This document shows, in pieces, positions 34,996 to 43,771 of a DNA stretch of 64,000 nucleotides. The stretch spans positions 62,001-126,000 of the forward strand of contig NZ_JAGTUT010000001.1 in NCBI RefSeq assembly GCF_025685605.1, in the 5' to 3' direction. The first letter of the stretch is position 1. Every line of letters begins with the position of its first letter. The position numbers were made by a program, and so were the translations under genes. Under the pieces are notes generated by a model, which saw nothing but the letters and a program-made list of their open reading frames with translations, was not told the origin of the DNA and did no database searches. The stretch comes from Granulicella arctica. GTDB lineage: Bacteria > Acidobacteriota > Terriglobia > Terriglobales > Acidobacteriaceae.

Positions 34996-35555
34996 ATGAC
35001 CATCGAAGCTTCAAGGATCACAGCGGAATGGCTCTATGGATGGGATTGGAGTTGGTGGGTCACGCTGACGTTTTCACAAGATGTTGGACGTGACCGAGCA
35101 AACAGCATCCTTACCGACTACCTAAACGAGTGCAAACTCACTCTCCACGATTCCCTGACCTGCGTGATCGCGCAGGAGCAGAAAGCGATCTCAGGATCGG
35201 GAAAGCCGTCAGGACGGCCCACTTCCACTTGCTGGTGGCCTCTTCAGTCGACTGCGATCCCAAGATCCTCCAAAACCTCTGGCAGCAGCCCAGATTCGGT
35301 GGCAATCGTACCTCTGGAGCAGGAGCCGACGTGCGACCCCACGACCGGCAACGAGGCGCGATCACATATCTGTCGAAGGCGCAGAGCGAGAGCCTAACTG
35401 GACTGCGGTTTCACAACTTAGAACTGCTCAGCCCCGTCCTGCCCAAGAGCGCTACCACCTCCAGAAAGATGCGGAGGAAGCTAAAACGATCCGAGGACCG
35501 GAAGTGTGCACATAGACCATCCGACGGTGCCGGACGGGTTGCGGCACGACCATGA
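34996..35555 (+). pseudogene. HUH-type Rep-like protein (rolling-circle initiator), frameshifted
   Basis: From ATG 34996 (MTIEASRITAEWLYGWDWSW) the frame gives WVTLTFSQDVGRDRANSILT, then LHDSLTCVIAQEQK. Near 35190 it must shift to the next frame, where IGKAVRTAHFHLLVASSVDC and RHDRQ-like to GAITYLSKAQSES follow. The three blocks fit the rolling-circle Rep layout: motif 1 (F/V-T-L-T-F), motif 2 with His-hydrophobic-His (HFHLLV) and motif 3 with a Tyr near Lys (TYLSKA). Such proteins nick and re-join one DNA strand through the Tyr. The C-terminal ~40 residues of the frame (after KLKRSED) may not be genuine. A perfect hairpin lies just upstream. It is small (about 180 residues) and broken. The family is assigned by motif only. 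Confidence 0.55.
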
Positions 35556-36403
35556 AGATCGGGAAGCCTGCGACATCCTCTGGCACACGCGAGCCATCGT
35601 ATTCCCGCGCGTCGCCGGCCATACTTCCCCATGTTCGCTGACGCAGTCCAAGCGAGGTCGAATCCCATGGCTCCAAGAAGATTCCGACCGGAATTTAGTT
35701 GGAACCTCTGCTGTAGAAGGCAATGCTTCACTACATTCCCGAAGGAATATACATGTCGTCGCATGGCACAGAAGCATTCCTCGCAATGCTTCTCTGGTTC
35801 CGCATGCCAAGCTTGTCCAGGCGAGCTTGCCAACTACATTCTCGCTGGAATGTATGGTGCGCTTCAGCCTCGTCCTGATGTTCCATGATGCTCCCGCCAT
35901 GGCCAGATGAACACGATCGCCGGCATCGAAGAGTCCTGCCGACACTTGGTGACGACGCGGGGTGACCGACACGCTGCCTATGGCTTCCGTGCACCCTCTG
36001 CAGCGCGCGGCGAACTAGCTGTCTATCTTGCGTCCAAACTTTGGCAAATGATCTTACCTGTGAATTTGATTGATCGCGGGCTGCAACACCATGTCGACAT
36101 CGGAGGGACCGACTGCGTGCGAGCCGAAGGGTGGATCAGAGTTTCTCAACAACAGCATGCAAACTGACAATCCTTCCCTGACACTGGCAACCCGAGTCTC
36201 TGTTTGCCACGGACGAGCGGGGAGGCGCGCCATATCAGCCGTCCGGGAATGCTCGGCTCGTAACAGGCAGCTTCGGCGTACCGGTCCAAGACGAACCCTA
36301 GCGACTAGGGTAGAACGAAGATCTTGGTCTCACGCCTATATGCTCTATCAACGATGGTTGTCGGCGTAGAGACACGCTCCAGGCCGACAACCAACAACAT
36401 GGC
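35556..36403. other. Region without a firm gene
   Basis: Several short frames overlap, and none has both a good ribosome site and a recognisable family. The best is 35667-35888 (+), 73 residues and rich in Cys (NLCCRRQCF, YTCRRMAQKH, CFSGSACQACPGELANY). It could be a small metal-binding protein following the Rep-like gene. The frame at 35907-36167 is weaker. Confidence 0.3.
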
Positions 36404-36700
36404 TCAGAAGCGCGCCACGGACGGAGTCTTCTTCAGGAAGGCGTTGAACTTGTCGGCTCGGTTCATCATCGCTCGCCACGGCTCGATCTTCGCACCTTCC
36501 AGTGCGACCATCGCGACCCTCTTCTCAACAAAAGCGAAGAGCAGATCCCGGCCGGCGCGGCCAACTGCAAGCAACTCCCTCAAGGTCATCGTCAGGCGTC
36601 CCCGACGGATGGCCTCCTTCGCCAGTCTGGCCATATGGGTCATTTCCGCCATAGGGAGAGCTGCATACTGGCGCTCGGCCAGTGCCTGACCGATCATCAT
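36404..36700 (-). CDS. Hypothetical protein, third of a coupled trio
   Basis: A 98-residue basic, helical protein (MMIGQALAERQYAALPMAEM, RRGRLTMTLRELLAVGRAGR, VALEGAKIEPWRAMMNRADK). I do not recognise it. The first ATG (36698-36700) overlaps the preceding gene's stop as ATGA. That choice rejects the longer frame to 36793, which would overlap the upstream gene by nearly 100 bases. It may act with the two genes upstream. Confidence 0.6.
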   Translation of the reverse strand: MMIGQALAERQYAALPMAEMTHMARLAKEAIRRGRLTMTLRELLAVGRAGRDLLFAFVEKRVAMVALEGAKIEPWRAMMNRADKFNAFLKKTPSVARF

Positions 36701-37260
36701 GACAAGACCAGCGCGTTGTTCACTCCAGAGGCGTTTAGACTCATAGCCTGAACACCTGGGTGAGTGAACCTGGAGGAGTTGTACCGCATCCACGCAAGGT
36801 GGTTGGTCCAGTTCTGCTTCAAGGTCGCGTAGCCAGATTCACCCGTCTCCGTGACCGCCCGACGCTGCGCTCGCTTACGATAGGTCTCAAGCTTTCTGGA
36901 AAGCGCGTCGTAGGCGACTGTCGGCAGAGGCTTTCCGGCCTGGCGGGCAATTTTGGCCGACACCCTCAACGCAACTGCCACGATGGACAGCTCGAAGACA
37001 TGAAGCCGCACCTTCCGCCGCGGCTCGGTAAATGCCCAAAGCTCTGTACCTACGCGTAACGTGCATGCGGCCATGTCAGCGTCACAGACCTGATTGGCAT
37101 AGAGAGCAGAGGCCGCCAGATCAATACGATCAAACGCATGACGGTAGGGGAACACTCCTGCTTTGGCATTCTGAAGACCATTCAACATCAAGGCGAAGCC
37201 TGACTTCAGGAGTTCATGTTCCGGTTTCGTGATTGTGATCCGGCTTGTGGGTAGGCTCAT
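36697..37260 (-). CDS. Hypothetical protein, second of a coupled trio
   Basis: A 187-residue protein I do not recognise. It has an N-terminal ITKPEHELLKSGFALMLNGL and then a largely helical body (VCDADMAACTLRVGTELWAF, FELSIVAVALRVSAKIARQA). A basic segment follows (KLETYRKRAQRRAV). There is no signal peptide and no clear membrane segment. Both ends overlap neighbours by 4 bases (ATGA), a sign of an operon under tight translational coupling. It lies within the DNA bounded by the integrase. Confidence 0.65.
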   Translation of the reverse strand: MSLPTSRITITKPEHELLKSGFALMLNGLQNAKAGVFPYRHAFDRIDLAASALYANQVCDADMAACTLRVGTELWAFTEPRRKVRLHVFELSIVAVALRVSAKIARQAGKPLPTVAYDALSRKLETYRKRAQRRAVTETGESGYATLKQNWTNHLAWMRYNSSRFTHPGVQAMSLNASGVNNALVLS

Positions 37261-37574
37261 AAAGCAACCCTAAGCGAGACGGGCTCGATAGCGACTATTA
37301 GCAGGTGCCGGAGCAGTGCCTCCCTACGAGGACGAGTCCACCTGGTGTGCGACGACTTCTTCATGATCGAAGCTCGATCCCTGAGAGCACCCGCAAGAAT
37401 GACCAGAACCTTATCGTCATCCGGACGCGGAAGATCGTTTTCGTCGATCGTATCGAGGATAAACGGCATTTGCCTTATTAGGCGGGCATACTGAGGTGAA
37501 CACTTTGGACGGCTAACGACGTCCGCAGAGTCGGAAGCAGACGATGACTGATGGTGAAGCGGTACGTTGTTCAT
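37257..37574 (-). CDS. Hypothetical protein, first of a coupled trio
   Basis: A 105-residue protein with a Ser-rich, probably disordered N-terminus (LHHQSSSASDSADVV) and a helical, basic C-terminus (HTRWTRPRREALLRHLLIVA). The start at ATG 37574 has GGAG four bases upstream; the longer frame to 37661 has no such site. Its stop overlaps the next start as ATGA. It leads the three-gene unit 37574-36404. Function unknown; possibly an element-borne regulator, given its basic, small character. Confidence 0.55.
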   Translation of the reverse strand: MNNVPLHHQSSSASDSADVVSRPKCSPQYARLIRQMPFILDTIDENDLPRPDDDKVLVILAGALRDRASIMKKSSHTRWTRPRREALLRHLLIVAIEPVSLRVAL

Positions 37575-40101
37575 AAGACTCCTATATGTAACGGCGAAGG
37601 TACTTGTTGAATGGTCCTGGAGGTGCTGATCTAAGCCTATCGGGAGCTTGATTTGTACCAAAGCATGTCTAATTTTGGGTTCAGGGTGATGCCTAAGTCT
37701 TCACTCAACCGTGTTTTGACTAGGTGAATCGCCTCGGGATCACAGATTGAACGGCTACCAAAATCACGAGCCGGTTGTCGCGCGAATGGCTGTCTCTTTG
37801 CACAGGGCTGAAGCAAGGATCCGGACGGGGACGATGATCGCGGAGGATCGCATGCAGCAGGTCGGCGCGCGTTATGGATACCATGCTGTCAACCCAGGCA
37901 GTCATCTGGGGTACAGCGCGTCTGTAACGGCTGAGCGAACGGGGACATCCGGCCGGAAGCTGGGTTCAGATCAGGAGTTCGACTACGTTGAGCGTCAGGA
38001 CGCTTGGTTGCGCTTGCCTGCCCCAGATCACTTCAACTGGGCTGAGTTCGTTCCTAAGCTGACTTCATCTCTGCATGTTTGAGCCGCACCTGAGGAAGCT
38101 GAGACGTAGCCTGTGTCACCAAACAACCGCGTCTCCGCATAACCTGATTGAGTCTCGCTCCCCGCCCCTTTCAAAGTGACTAGGATGGCGGTGTAGATTT
38201 GAATGGCTCTCCGACAAGCCAGCGTGCCCGCTAGCTGTCTCCTGGAAGCTGACGAGAGCTGACTTCCGGCTGCCGTCGGCCTATTGAGCTGATTACCGCC
38301 GTCGCTTGCCTAGGCAGCGCGAAGGCCAGCTTCGTACATGATGATGATCCTGCCCACCTCTGTAGGGCCGGTCACCCGTCTTGGGGCATATTGCCGAATA
38401 GCTGAGATTGTTGCTGGCTACACGGAGATCTCCCCGGGTTACCTCAAGCGAGTAGCGTTCCCACGAGGTCAGCGACACCTGAGCTCGCGCAAGACTCGGT
38501 CAATCCTCAGGAACTTCAACCCTGAGGTCCTAAGAGCCACGATCAAGCAGCTAGATCGCATGCCCATATCCAACTCTGCCTGCGTAGGGAGTCACCGTGG
38601 GTCGCGACAGTCCTCTGCGTGCTCGCCGACTCGCTTGACGATCAGCAACCAGGTGGGGCTCTACAGCTTCACCAAGGGCATCCCGAGAGGCAAATGAACC
38701 GTGAAGCCCACGCCGCGAGGCTCGGCCCCACCCGAGGGCATGTTGCTCTCTGATAGAAATCAGACATATGGTGAACGAAATCGTCCTTCAGAGTTCGCTC
38801 GCCGCGTCTGGCTGGCGCGGAGCGTAGCTCCAGTGTCAACCTTCGGGCCCCGGCGACCCTTGCGTCACTGCTGCCTGCGTGCGAGCCTCACGATCCACCG
38901 AGTCTTTCCTGGCTTGTAATCGGTCGCGTTGGGTGCTGACCGCTCTGTGGCCGGCATCAGCATCTGTGGTTTCGACCTCCTTGGTCTGGGCGGCGGAGAA
39001 GGGGGGCGGCGGAACAGGGGGATGTGGCTCCGTCTGGAAGCTACAAATGTTCAATACCCCTAAGTACATGCACGTATCTCCCCCTTGCTAAGATGCTGTG
39101 CCAACAGCATCTCTGGCCATCTACCCGCTTCTCCCTGCTGTACATAGGTCCAATAAGTTGATGAACCCTTGGTATGCTTTGGCACTGCTCAAACGCATGC
39201 TACCCTCAAAACAGAGTCTTAGGCGCAACCGGCACACAAGCAAAACGGAACTCGAAGCGTTGTCGGTTGGGAGTTGCTGGCGCACTCCTTCCTCAGGATT
39301 AGTAAGAACAAAGGCCACAGCGGCCGAGGGAGCCGAGGTCCATCTTCCGATAAGTTGACATTAGCTTTGTCCAAGATCGGCTGTACACCGTCATAGTTGG
39401 AGGTTCTGCTTTGATGACAGAGCTTCAACAGCAGTCAGGGCATGTAGTTCGATCGGATCCGCTGCGAACCGCGGTGAGCTGAGTGTAAGAACAGCGAAGC
39501 ATAAGGCGATGAGGTCATGGATCTGACTCCTGGGAGCGATCTCATTGGACCTGCGGCCAAATTCCCAATAGATGAATCGGCAGCACGGGCCCTTGACTGA
39601 ACCAGCTACTCGCCCAACCAGCTTGTGGTAAGCCCCGTAGCTTAGTTTCAAGACCCGCCGGCACAGTTGCTTGGAGAAGATCATTATGCCCGCGCTCCTA
39701 ACACTCCGACCGAGCATTCGTTCGACACGATCCGAATCCAGAACTTAGTGCCGTGCATACGTTGATTGCTCACAGCCAGACCAACTCTGAAGACCCCCGT
39801 TCAGTCCTGGGGAAGGTGCAGCACGTTCTGCTTTATTCGATAACATCTATCATGCTTGGATCCGCTTACAAAGAGGACGTTCATTGCCTCGAGCTTCGAG
39901 GTCAGATCCTGCTCAGGACTCCAATCCTTTCAATGCTAGGGATACCGAGCGGTGATCGCTCACGGCGCAAAGGTTCTTACGACGCCTATGAGACCCCCAT
40001 CGTGATTTCTCAATGCAGGACAGGCGGCGACTAGCCGCCTGTTTACATGCTGATGGCTGAGTCCGCCAAGTGGACTGTGGTCATCTTGAAGTCTGATCAC
40101 C
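37575..40101. other. 2.5 kb without a convincing gene
   Basis: Only short frames are open, with no recognisable family. The least bad are 38338-38697 (+; ISPGYLKRVAFPRGQRHLSS) and 39391-39684 (-; SQIHDLIALCFAVLTLSSPR). Neither has a good ribosome site. The scrambled frames on both strands suggest decayed former coding DNA. I see no insertion-sequence ends and no transposase. Confidence 0.4.
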
Positions 40102-40344
40102 TCAACTCTCACGTTCATCTGGGGTGGCCTTCGACGGTAAATGTGAGACGGCAAGCCACTCCGTCGATCGGGGACGGCTCGTCGTGATCTTGGACGGAAC
40201 TGGGAACTCCAAGAGGTTGGAATCCAGGTCCGTGAGCATCGCCGTGACTTCCATCAGAATCACAACGGAAGTCCGTCGCAGTTCGAGTCGCTCGATCTCG
40301 TCATCAAGTTCTGTTAGTTCTCTAGCCAGATCTCGCTTGCGCAT
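40102..40344 (-). CDS. Small hypothetical protein with N-terminal charged helix
   Basis: An 80-residue protein. The start at 40344 has GGAG eight bases upstream. The N-terminal 30 residues form a strongly charged amphipathic helix, possibly a coiled coil (MRKRDLARELTELDDEIERL), followed by VVILMEVTAMLTDL. The C-terminal 35 residues are Ser/Pro/Thr-rich and look unstructured. I do not recognise it; it may be an element-borne regulator. Confidence 0.45.
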   Translation of the reverse strand: MRKRDLARELTELDDEIERLELRRTSVVILMEVTAMLTDLDSNLLEFPVPSKITTSRPRSTEWLAVSHLPSKATPDERES

Positions 40345-40724
40345 TTGTGTATCTCCGTGTTGTTGTGGGCCGCGTCACTGTACTAGCGGGCGTGGAAAAG
40401 AGTCACAGCTTGGCCTGGGCAGGCAGCTGCGAAAGATGACGATAAGGCAGCATACTGACGGTTAGGCCCTTACGATGTAGACAGGTCAGGGCACGGACCT
40501 GTTGATTTGCGAACGGGTACATTGCGGTACAGAACGCAGTCGTTCAGTTGCCGCGGTTTTCTTGAGGGCCGACCTCGGTACCCGATTCAATTTGAGGTAC
40601 TTGAATGATTTCCTTTGGGTCAGGAGCGATCGAGACGGGCGCGCGAAGAGAGAGATACGTGCCGGCAAGGACGCTATCAGGACGCTCGGTACGACTAACG
40701 GGACGTGATGTTCCCGTCACTTCC

Positions 40725-41567
40725 CTATTGAGTACATAGTGGAACGCAGGTGTACCTCCATTGTTCCTTCGCGACCCTTAGCTGTTCATCAGGGGGAAGA
40801 TCGAGTCGAGCGACGTACTCAATCAGTTGCATTGAGGCTATATCTCGAAGAACTTCTTGGGCGCCGGCCAGTGACTACCAACCGTGTATCCCACGACTTT
40901 CTTCTTGTCAGTAACTGAGGCCAGAAAGCCTTTACGACTAAGAGAAGACTGAGATCCGGCCGCAATCAAAGCCGACTCGAGCTTCCAGCTCGGCGACCGT
41001 AAACTGCTTGGATAATTCAGGAATCACCTCACATATCTCTTTAACTTTCTCTGCATAATGAGGATCGAAGTGACGGGCAGCTCTCACGAAACAGAACACC
41101 AACGTATCGTAGATGTCTTCCGTGATGTCCCCCTTGAACGCCAGATGCAGCATCTTGCAGGTAGAGTCAATAGCTGCCTTGTCGAAATCGACACCAGGAA
41201 CCTTCAACGTGTAAAGGAATTTCTTGACATCTCCGCCGGCGCGCGATCACAGAGGAGGAATCGTACCCCGAACGATCATGCAGAGATACTTCATCAAGTA
41301 GCCATGAAACTTCTCGAGGATCTCAAGCAGCTTGGCTTCCTTCTCAGATGAGTCCAGAAGAACGGCATACGCGCGAGCGAGTTCATTGACATCCGCAAGA
41401 TCAAACCGCTGATCTTCCGATGGAACGACCCACTTGCCTGCATAGTGAGATGAAGCGAGAAACGTACTTCGATACGATGAGGACGACTTGTGCAGCTCCA
41501 GTCCCCACTGGAGCCTGACCGGTCCCTGCAGTACCTGCATAAAATTTTCGAAGCGTAACCTGTCCAT
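40725..41567 (-). pseudogene. Unrecognised gene with an in-frame stop and likely frameshifts
   Basis: From ATG 41567 the frame gives MDRLRFENFMQVLQGPVRLQ and VVPSEDQRFDLADVNELARA, then LLEILEKFHGYLMKYLCMIV. A TGA at 41247-41249 interrupts it. The same frame resumes as SRAGGDVKKFLYTLKVPGVD, IYDTLVFCFVRAARHFDPHY and AEKVKEICEVIPELSKQFTV, to a stop at 40938. Coding-like sequence may continue in other frames (RKGFLASVTDKKKVVGYTVG, then MQLIEYVARLDLPPDEQLRV) down to TAG 40725. The helical composition recalls sigma-factor or plasmid regulator proteins, but I cannot name the family. It lies next to the excisionase-like gene, so it was probably an element gene. Confidence 0.5.
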
Positions 41568-41753
41568 CCTTTGACGTCCCGTGTAAGTGGGTTCGCATCT
41601 ATGGGAAAGCCCGGCAACACTTGGGGTGAACAGAGTCCGAAGGTACCATGTACCAACGAGCCCTACCGACGCTTCGGAAGATGGCGCATGCTTTGGTTGC
41701 GAGCCATTGCAGTTCGAAGACGGCCGTAGAGGAAACACCACCATGAAACAAAA

Positions 41754-42002
41754 ATGAAGAAGTGCCGAAGTCTTACCGGCGGCGTTGTAAGTTTACAGCC
41801 AGTCACACCGTTCCTTTTGGATCGAAAGAGAGCAGCCGGCATGCTGTCGATCAGCCTACGAAGCACTGATTACCTGATCGCTAAAGGTCGGCTACGAGCA
41901 AGACGAATTGGGGGACGTGTACTCGTGCCAATCGAGGAGTTGCGCCGGTTCGCCAGTTCAGATCGAACGGATTCTATTGTTCCGGTCGCAACAGCGGCTT
42001 GA
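41754..42002 (+). CDS. Excisionase-family helix-turn-helix protein
   Basis: An 82-residue protein with a MerR/excisionase-type winged helix: FLLDRKRAAGMLSISLRSTD, YLIAKGRLRARRIGGRVLVP, IEELRRF. These small DNA-binding proteins bend att-site DNA and steer a tyrosine recombinase toward excision, or act as regulators. It is convergent with the integrase gene 74 bases away and divergent from the broken gene at 41567, the usual neighbourhood for a recombination directionality factor. ATG 41754 is chosen; ATG 41842 would remove the first helix. Confidence 0.8.
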   Translation: MKKCRSLTGGVVSLQPVTPFLLDRKRAAGMLSISLRSTDYLIAKGRLRARRIGGRVLVPIEELRRFASSDRTDSIVPVATAA

Positions 42003-42076
42003 CGCTGGGGAGGACGATTGGGAAGCCGATCCTTGATCGGTCGGCTTCACCACGCGTGTGAAGGCCCGGCATCCGC

Positions 42077-43099
42077 TCAGTTCTTGGTATTCCCGCCCTG
42101 GGCTTTCCGATGGGCTGACAGTTGATCCACCGCCTTCAGTTTGTGATCTGGGCTCAGGTGAGCATAACGCATGGTCATTGAGATGCTTTTATGACCAGCA
42201 AGTTCCTGGACAGTACGAATATCCACTCCTGACATTATTAGCCGGCTGATGTAGGTGTGTCGGAAGATGTGCCAAGTGACATCAGACAGCCCACGATCTT
42301 GCGCAATAGCTTCCTTCATGACTAAGTCGAACCAAGAACGAGGTGAGGCCATTGCTTCACCGTGCCGCGTCAGAAACACGCGCGGAGTTTTTGAGCTGCG
42401 TCTCAAACTACAAAGCTCAAGAGCAGCAACTGCCTCTTCAGTCAGGATGATAGTGCGGCTTGATCCGTTCTTTGTTTTGTCGAGTTGAATCTGGCGTCGG
42501 TCAAGAAATACATCCGTCCATTCGATCGAATGCTGTTCACTAAGCCGCACGCCGGTTTCTAAAGCAATTGTGAAATCAGGCACATGTACGAGGCATCTCT
42601 GGACAATGATCTTACGGATCAGGTCTTCCTCTTCATAGGAAAGAAATCTGATACGAGCGTTGTCCTCTTTTCGGAGCCGCACCAATCTAGCAGGATTTAC
42701 GCTGACATGGCCATTGCGTATGCCCTCCGCGAAGATCATGCTCATTGTCGACCGATACCTGTTTAATGTGGCAGGTTTGAGGTCGGTCCGGCTATTTAGA
42801 TAATCGCCGATACTTTGGTGCGTGATCTCCTGCGCTCTAATCATGCCGAACACAGGCAGCAAGCTTGCGAGATTGGAAAGATCACCCCGATGGCTCTTCT
42901 TATGTGCCTTGCTGTACACCATTGCGTCGGTCGCAAGATCCGAGAACAGAACAACCTTCTTCAACCGAAACGTTTCTGGTAGCTTTATATCCGCCCGCGC
43001 ATCCGACTTTCGCTTTTGATATAGGGTAATCGCGTCGCTCCTACGGCCGATCTTTTCTCGATGGCGTTGCCCCTCAACGTAGTAGAGCACCCACCACAC
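42077..43099 (-). CDS. int: Tyrosine recombinase (phage-type integrase)
   Basis: A 340-residue tyrosine recombinase. It has an N-terminal arm-binding region, a SAM-like core-binding domain (EITHQSIGDYLNSRTDLKPA, TLNRYRSTMS) and a catalytic domain with Arg185 (ETGVRLSEQ), Lys210, His277-x2-Arg280 (WHIFRHTYIS), His303 (LAGHKS) and the nucleophile Tyr312 (MRYAHLS). All catalytic residues are present. The start is uncertain: GTG 43099 is the only usable one, but homologous-looking sequence (RGVYERPVGSG) continues upstream to an in-frame TAA near 43143 without an ATG, so the native start may be damaged. The gene reads away from a tRNA-Lys 3' fragment 230 bases to its right, the expected att site. 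Confidence 0.9.
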   Translation of the reverse strand: MWWVLYYVEGQRHREKIGRRSDAITLYQKRKSDARADIKLPETFRLKKVVLFSDLATDAMVYSKAHKKSHRGDLSNLASLLPVFGMIRAQEITHQSIGDYLNSRTDLKPATLNRYRSTMSMIFAEGIRNGHVSVNPARLVRLRKEDNARIRFLSYEEEDLIRKIIVQRCLVHVPDFTIALETGVRLSEQHSIEWTDVFLDRRQIQLDKTKNGSSRTIILTEEAVAALELCSLRRSSKTPRVFLTRHGEAMASPRSWFDLVMKEAIAQDRGLSDVTWHIFRHTYISRLIMSGVDIRTVQELAGHKSISMTMRYAHLSPDHKLKAVDQLSAHRKAQGGNTKN

Positions 43100-43228
43100 T
43101 CCGCTTCCAACGGGCCGCTCGTAAACTCCACGGACGGGTTAGGGCTGGCTTAACGTTGCTCGGCAGATGCTGCGCGCTGTGTCAGTGGCTGTTCTGGTGG
43201 CTGTCCGGATTGTAAGCCTATGCTGGAT

Positions 43229-43310
43229 ATTGCCTCTTATTGCAATGCTTATAGTCCACAACACACTCATTATAAGCAAGTTATTCGTTCGTTTGCATCT
43301 TATTGCAAAC
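43229..43310. repeat. Paired inverted repeats, likely integrase arm sites
   Basis: ATTGCCTCTTATTGCAAT (43229-43246) and TTTGCATCTTATTGCAAA (43292-43309) are two copies of an 18-base motif sharing CTTATTGCAA, each itself an inverted repeat, 63 bases apart and in the same direction. They lie between the integrase gene and the tRNA fragment, where arm-type binding sites of tyrosine recombinases are found. Binding is inferred. Confidence 0.6.
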
Positions 43311-43328
43311 CCATACAGAACGTTGATA

Positions 43329-43378
43329 TTCGACTCTTAATCGACTGGTCGTAGGTTCGATCCCTACCGCGTCCACCA
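43329..43378 (+). other. 3' fragment of tRNA-Lys(CTT): attachment-site scar
   Basis: The 3' half of a tRNA gene is complete. The anticodon loop CTCTTAA (43334-43340, anticodon CTT) and the 3' side of its stem are present, followed by a 5-base variable loop, the T arm GTAGGTTCGATCCCTAC (43351-43367), acceptor strand CGCGTCC, discriminator A and encoded CCA ending at 43378. No D arm or 5' acceptor strand precedes it. A tRNA 3' end directly beside an integrase gene is the classic product of integration into a tRNA gene. The intact tRNA-Lys should lie at the other end of the element on the + strand; I did not find it in this window. Confidence 0.88.
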
Positions 43379-43771
43379 ATCAACTCACAATCTAAAGTCA
43401 ACAAATATAACAAGATGCTGGCGTACGGTTGCTGCTCCGCTTCACCGTTTTTCCACCGTACCCGTCGCTGGCAACGTTGCCCATATTTGCAACGTCGGAC
43501 ACGTTACAGGGAGTGTAGACGATGCATGGAAGACATCCTAAATGCGATGCGAGTGTGGTAAGCGTCGACCTGCAAGAAATCTAAGTTCTTCTGGGCGTGA
43601 ACCGCGCAAGCAGCGATCTGCGTAATCCGTCTTGCTCGTCCCGAATAGCATGCGCAGACAGGCACGCGAGTGTCGTTGAGCGGCACTGTAGCTTCATCTC
43701 CTCAACTTATTCTTGAGAAGCACTGCTGTATATCTCTCTAGAGTATTCATGATCTACGAATTCGATCCGAA
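43379..43771. other. Gene-poor spacer right of the attachment site
   Basis: A short minus-strand frame (43504-43686, 60 residues: CAVHAQKNLDFLQVDAYHTR) is open, but has no recognised family or ribosome site. I see no terminator for the receptor gene that ends at 43772. Confidence 0.3.

Noticed and set aside
36404..36793. 129-residue version of the third trio gene
   Set aside because: It would overlap the upstream gene by nearly 100 bases; the ATGA-overlap start at 36700 is more natural.
38338..38697. 119-residue frame in the 37.6-40.1 kb gap
   Set aside because: No recognisable fold, no ribosome site and no conserved-looking pattern; noted only as part of the gap.
41247..41249. TGA at 41247 as a selenocysteine or recoding site
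   Set aside because: No stem-loop typical of a bacterial SECIS was seen directly after it, and further frame changes downstream favour a decayed gene.
43329..43378. A functional tRNA-Lys gene
   Set aside because: Only the anticodon loop, 3' anticodon strand, T arm and 3' acceptor strand are present; the D arm and 5' half are missing.
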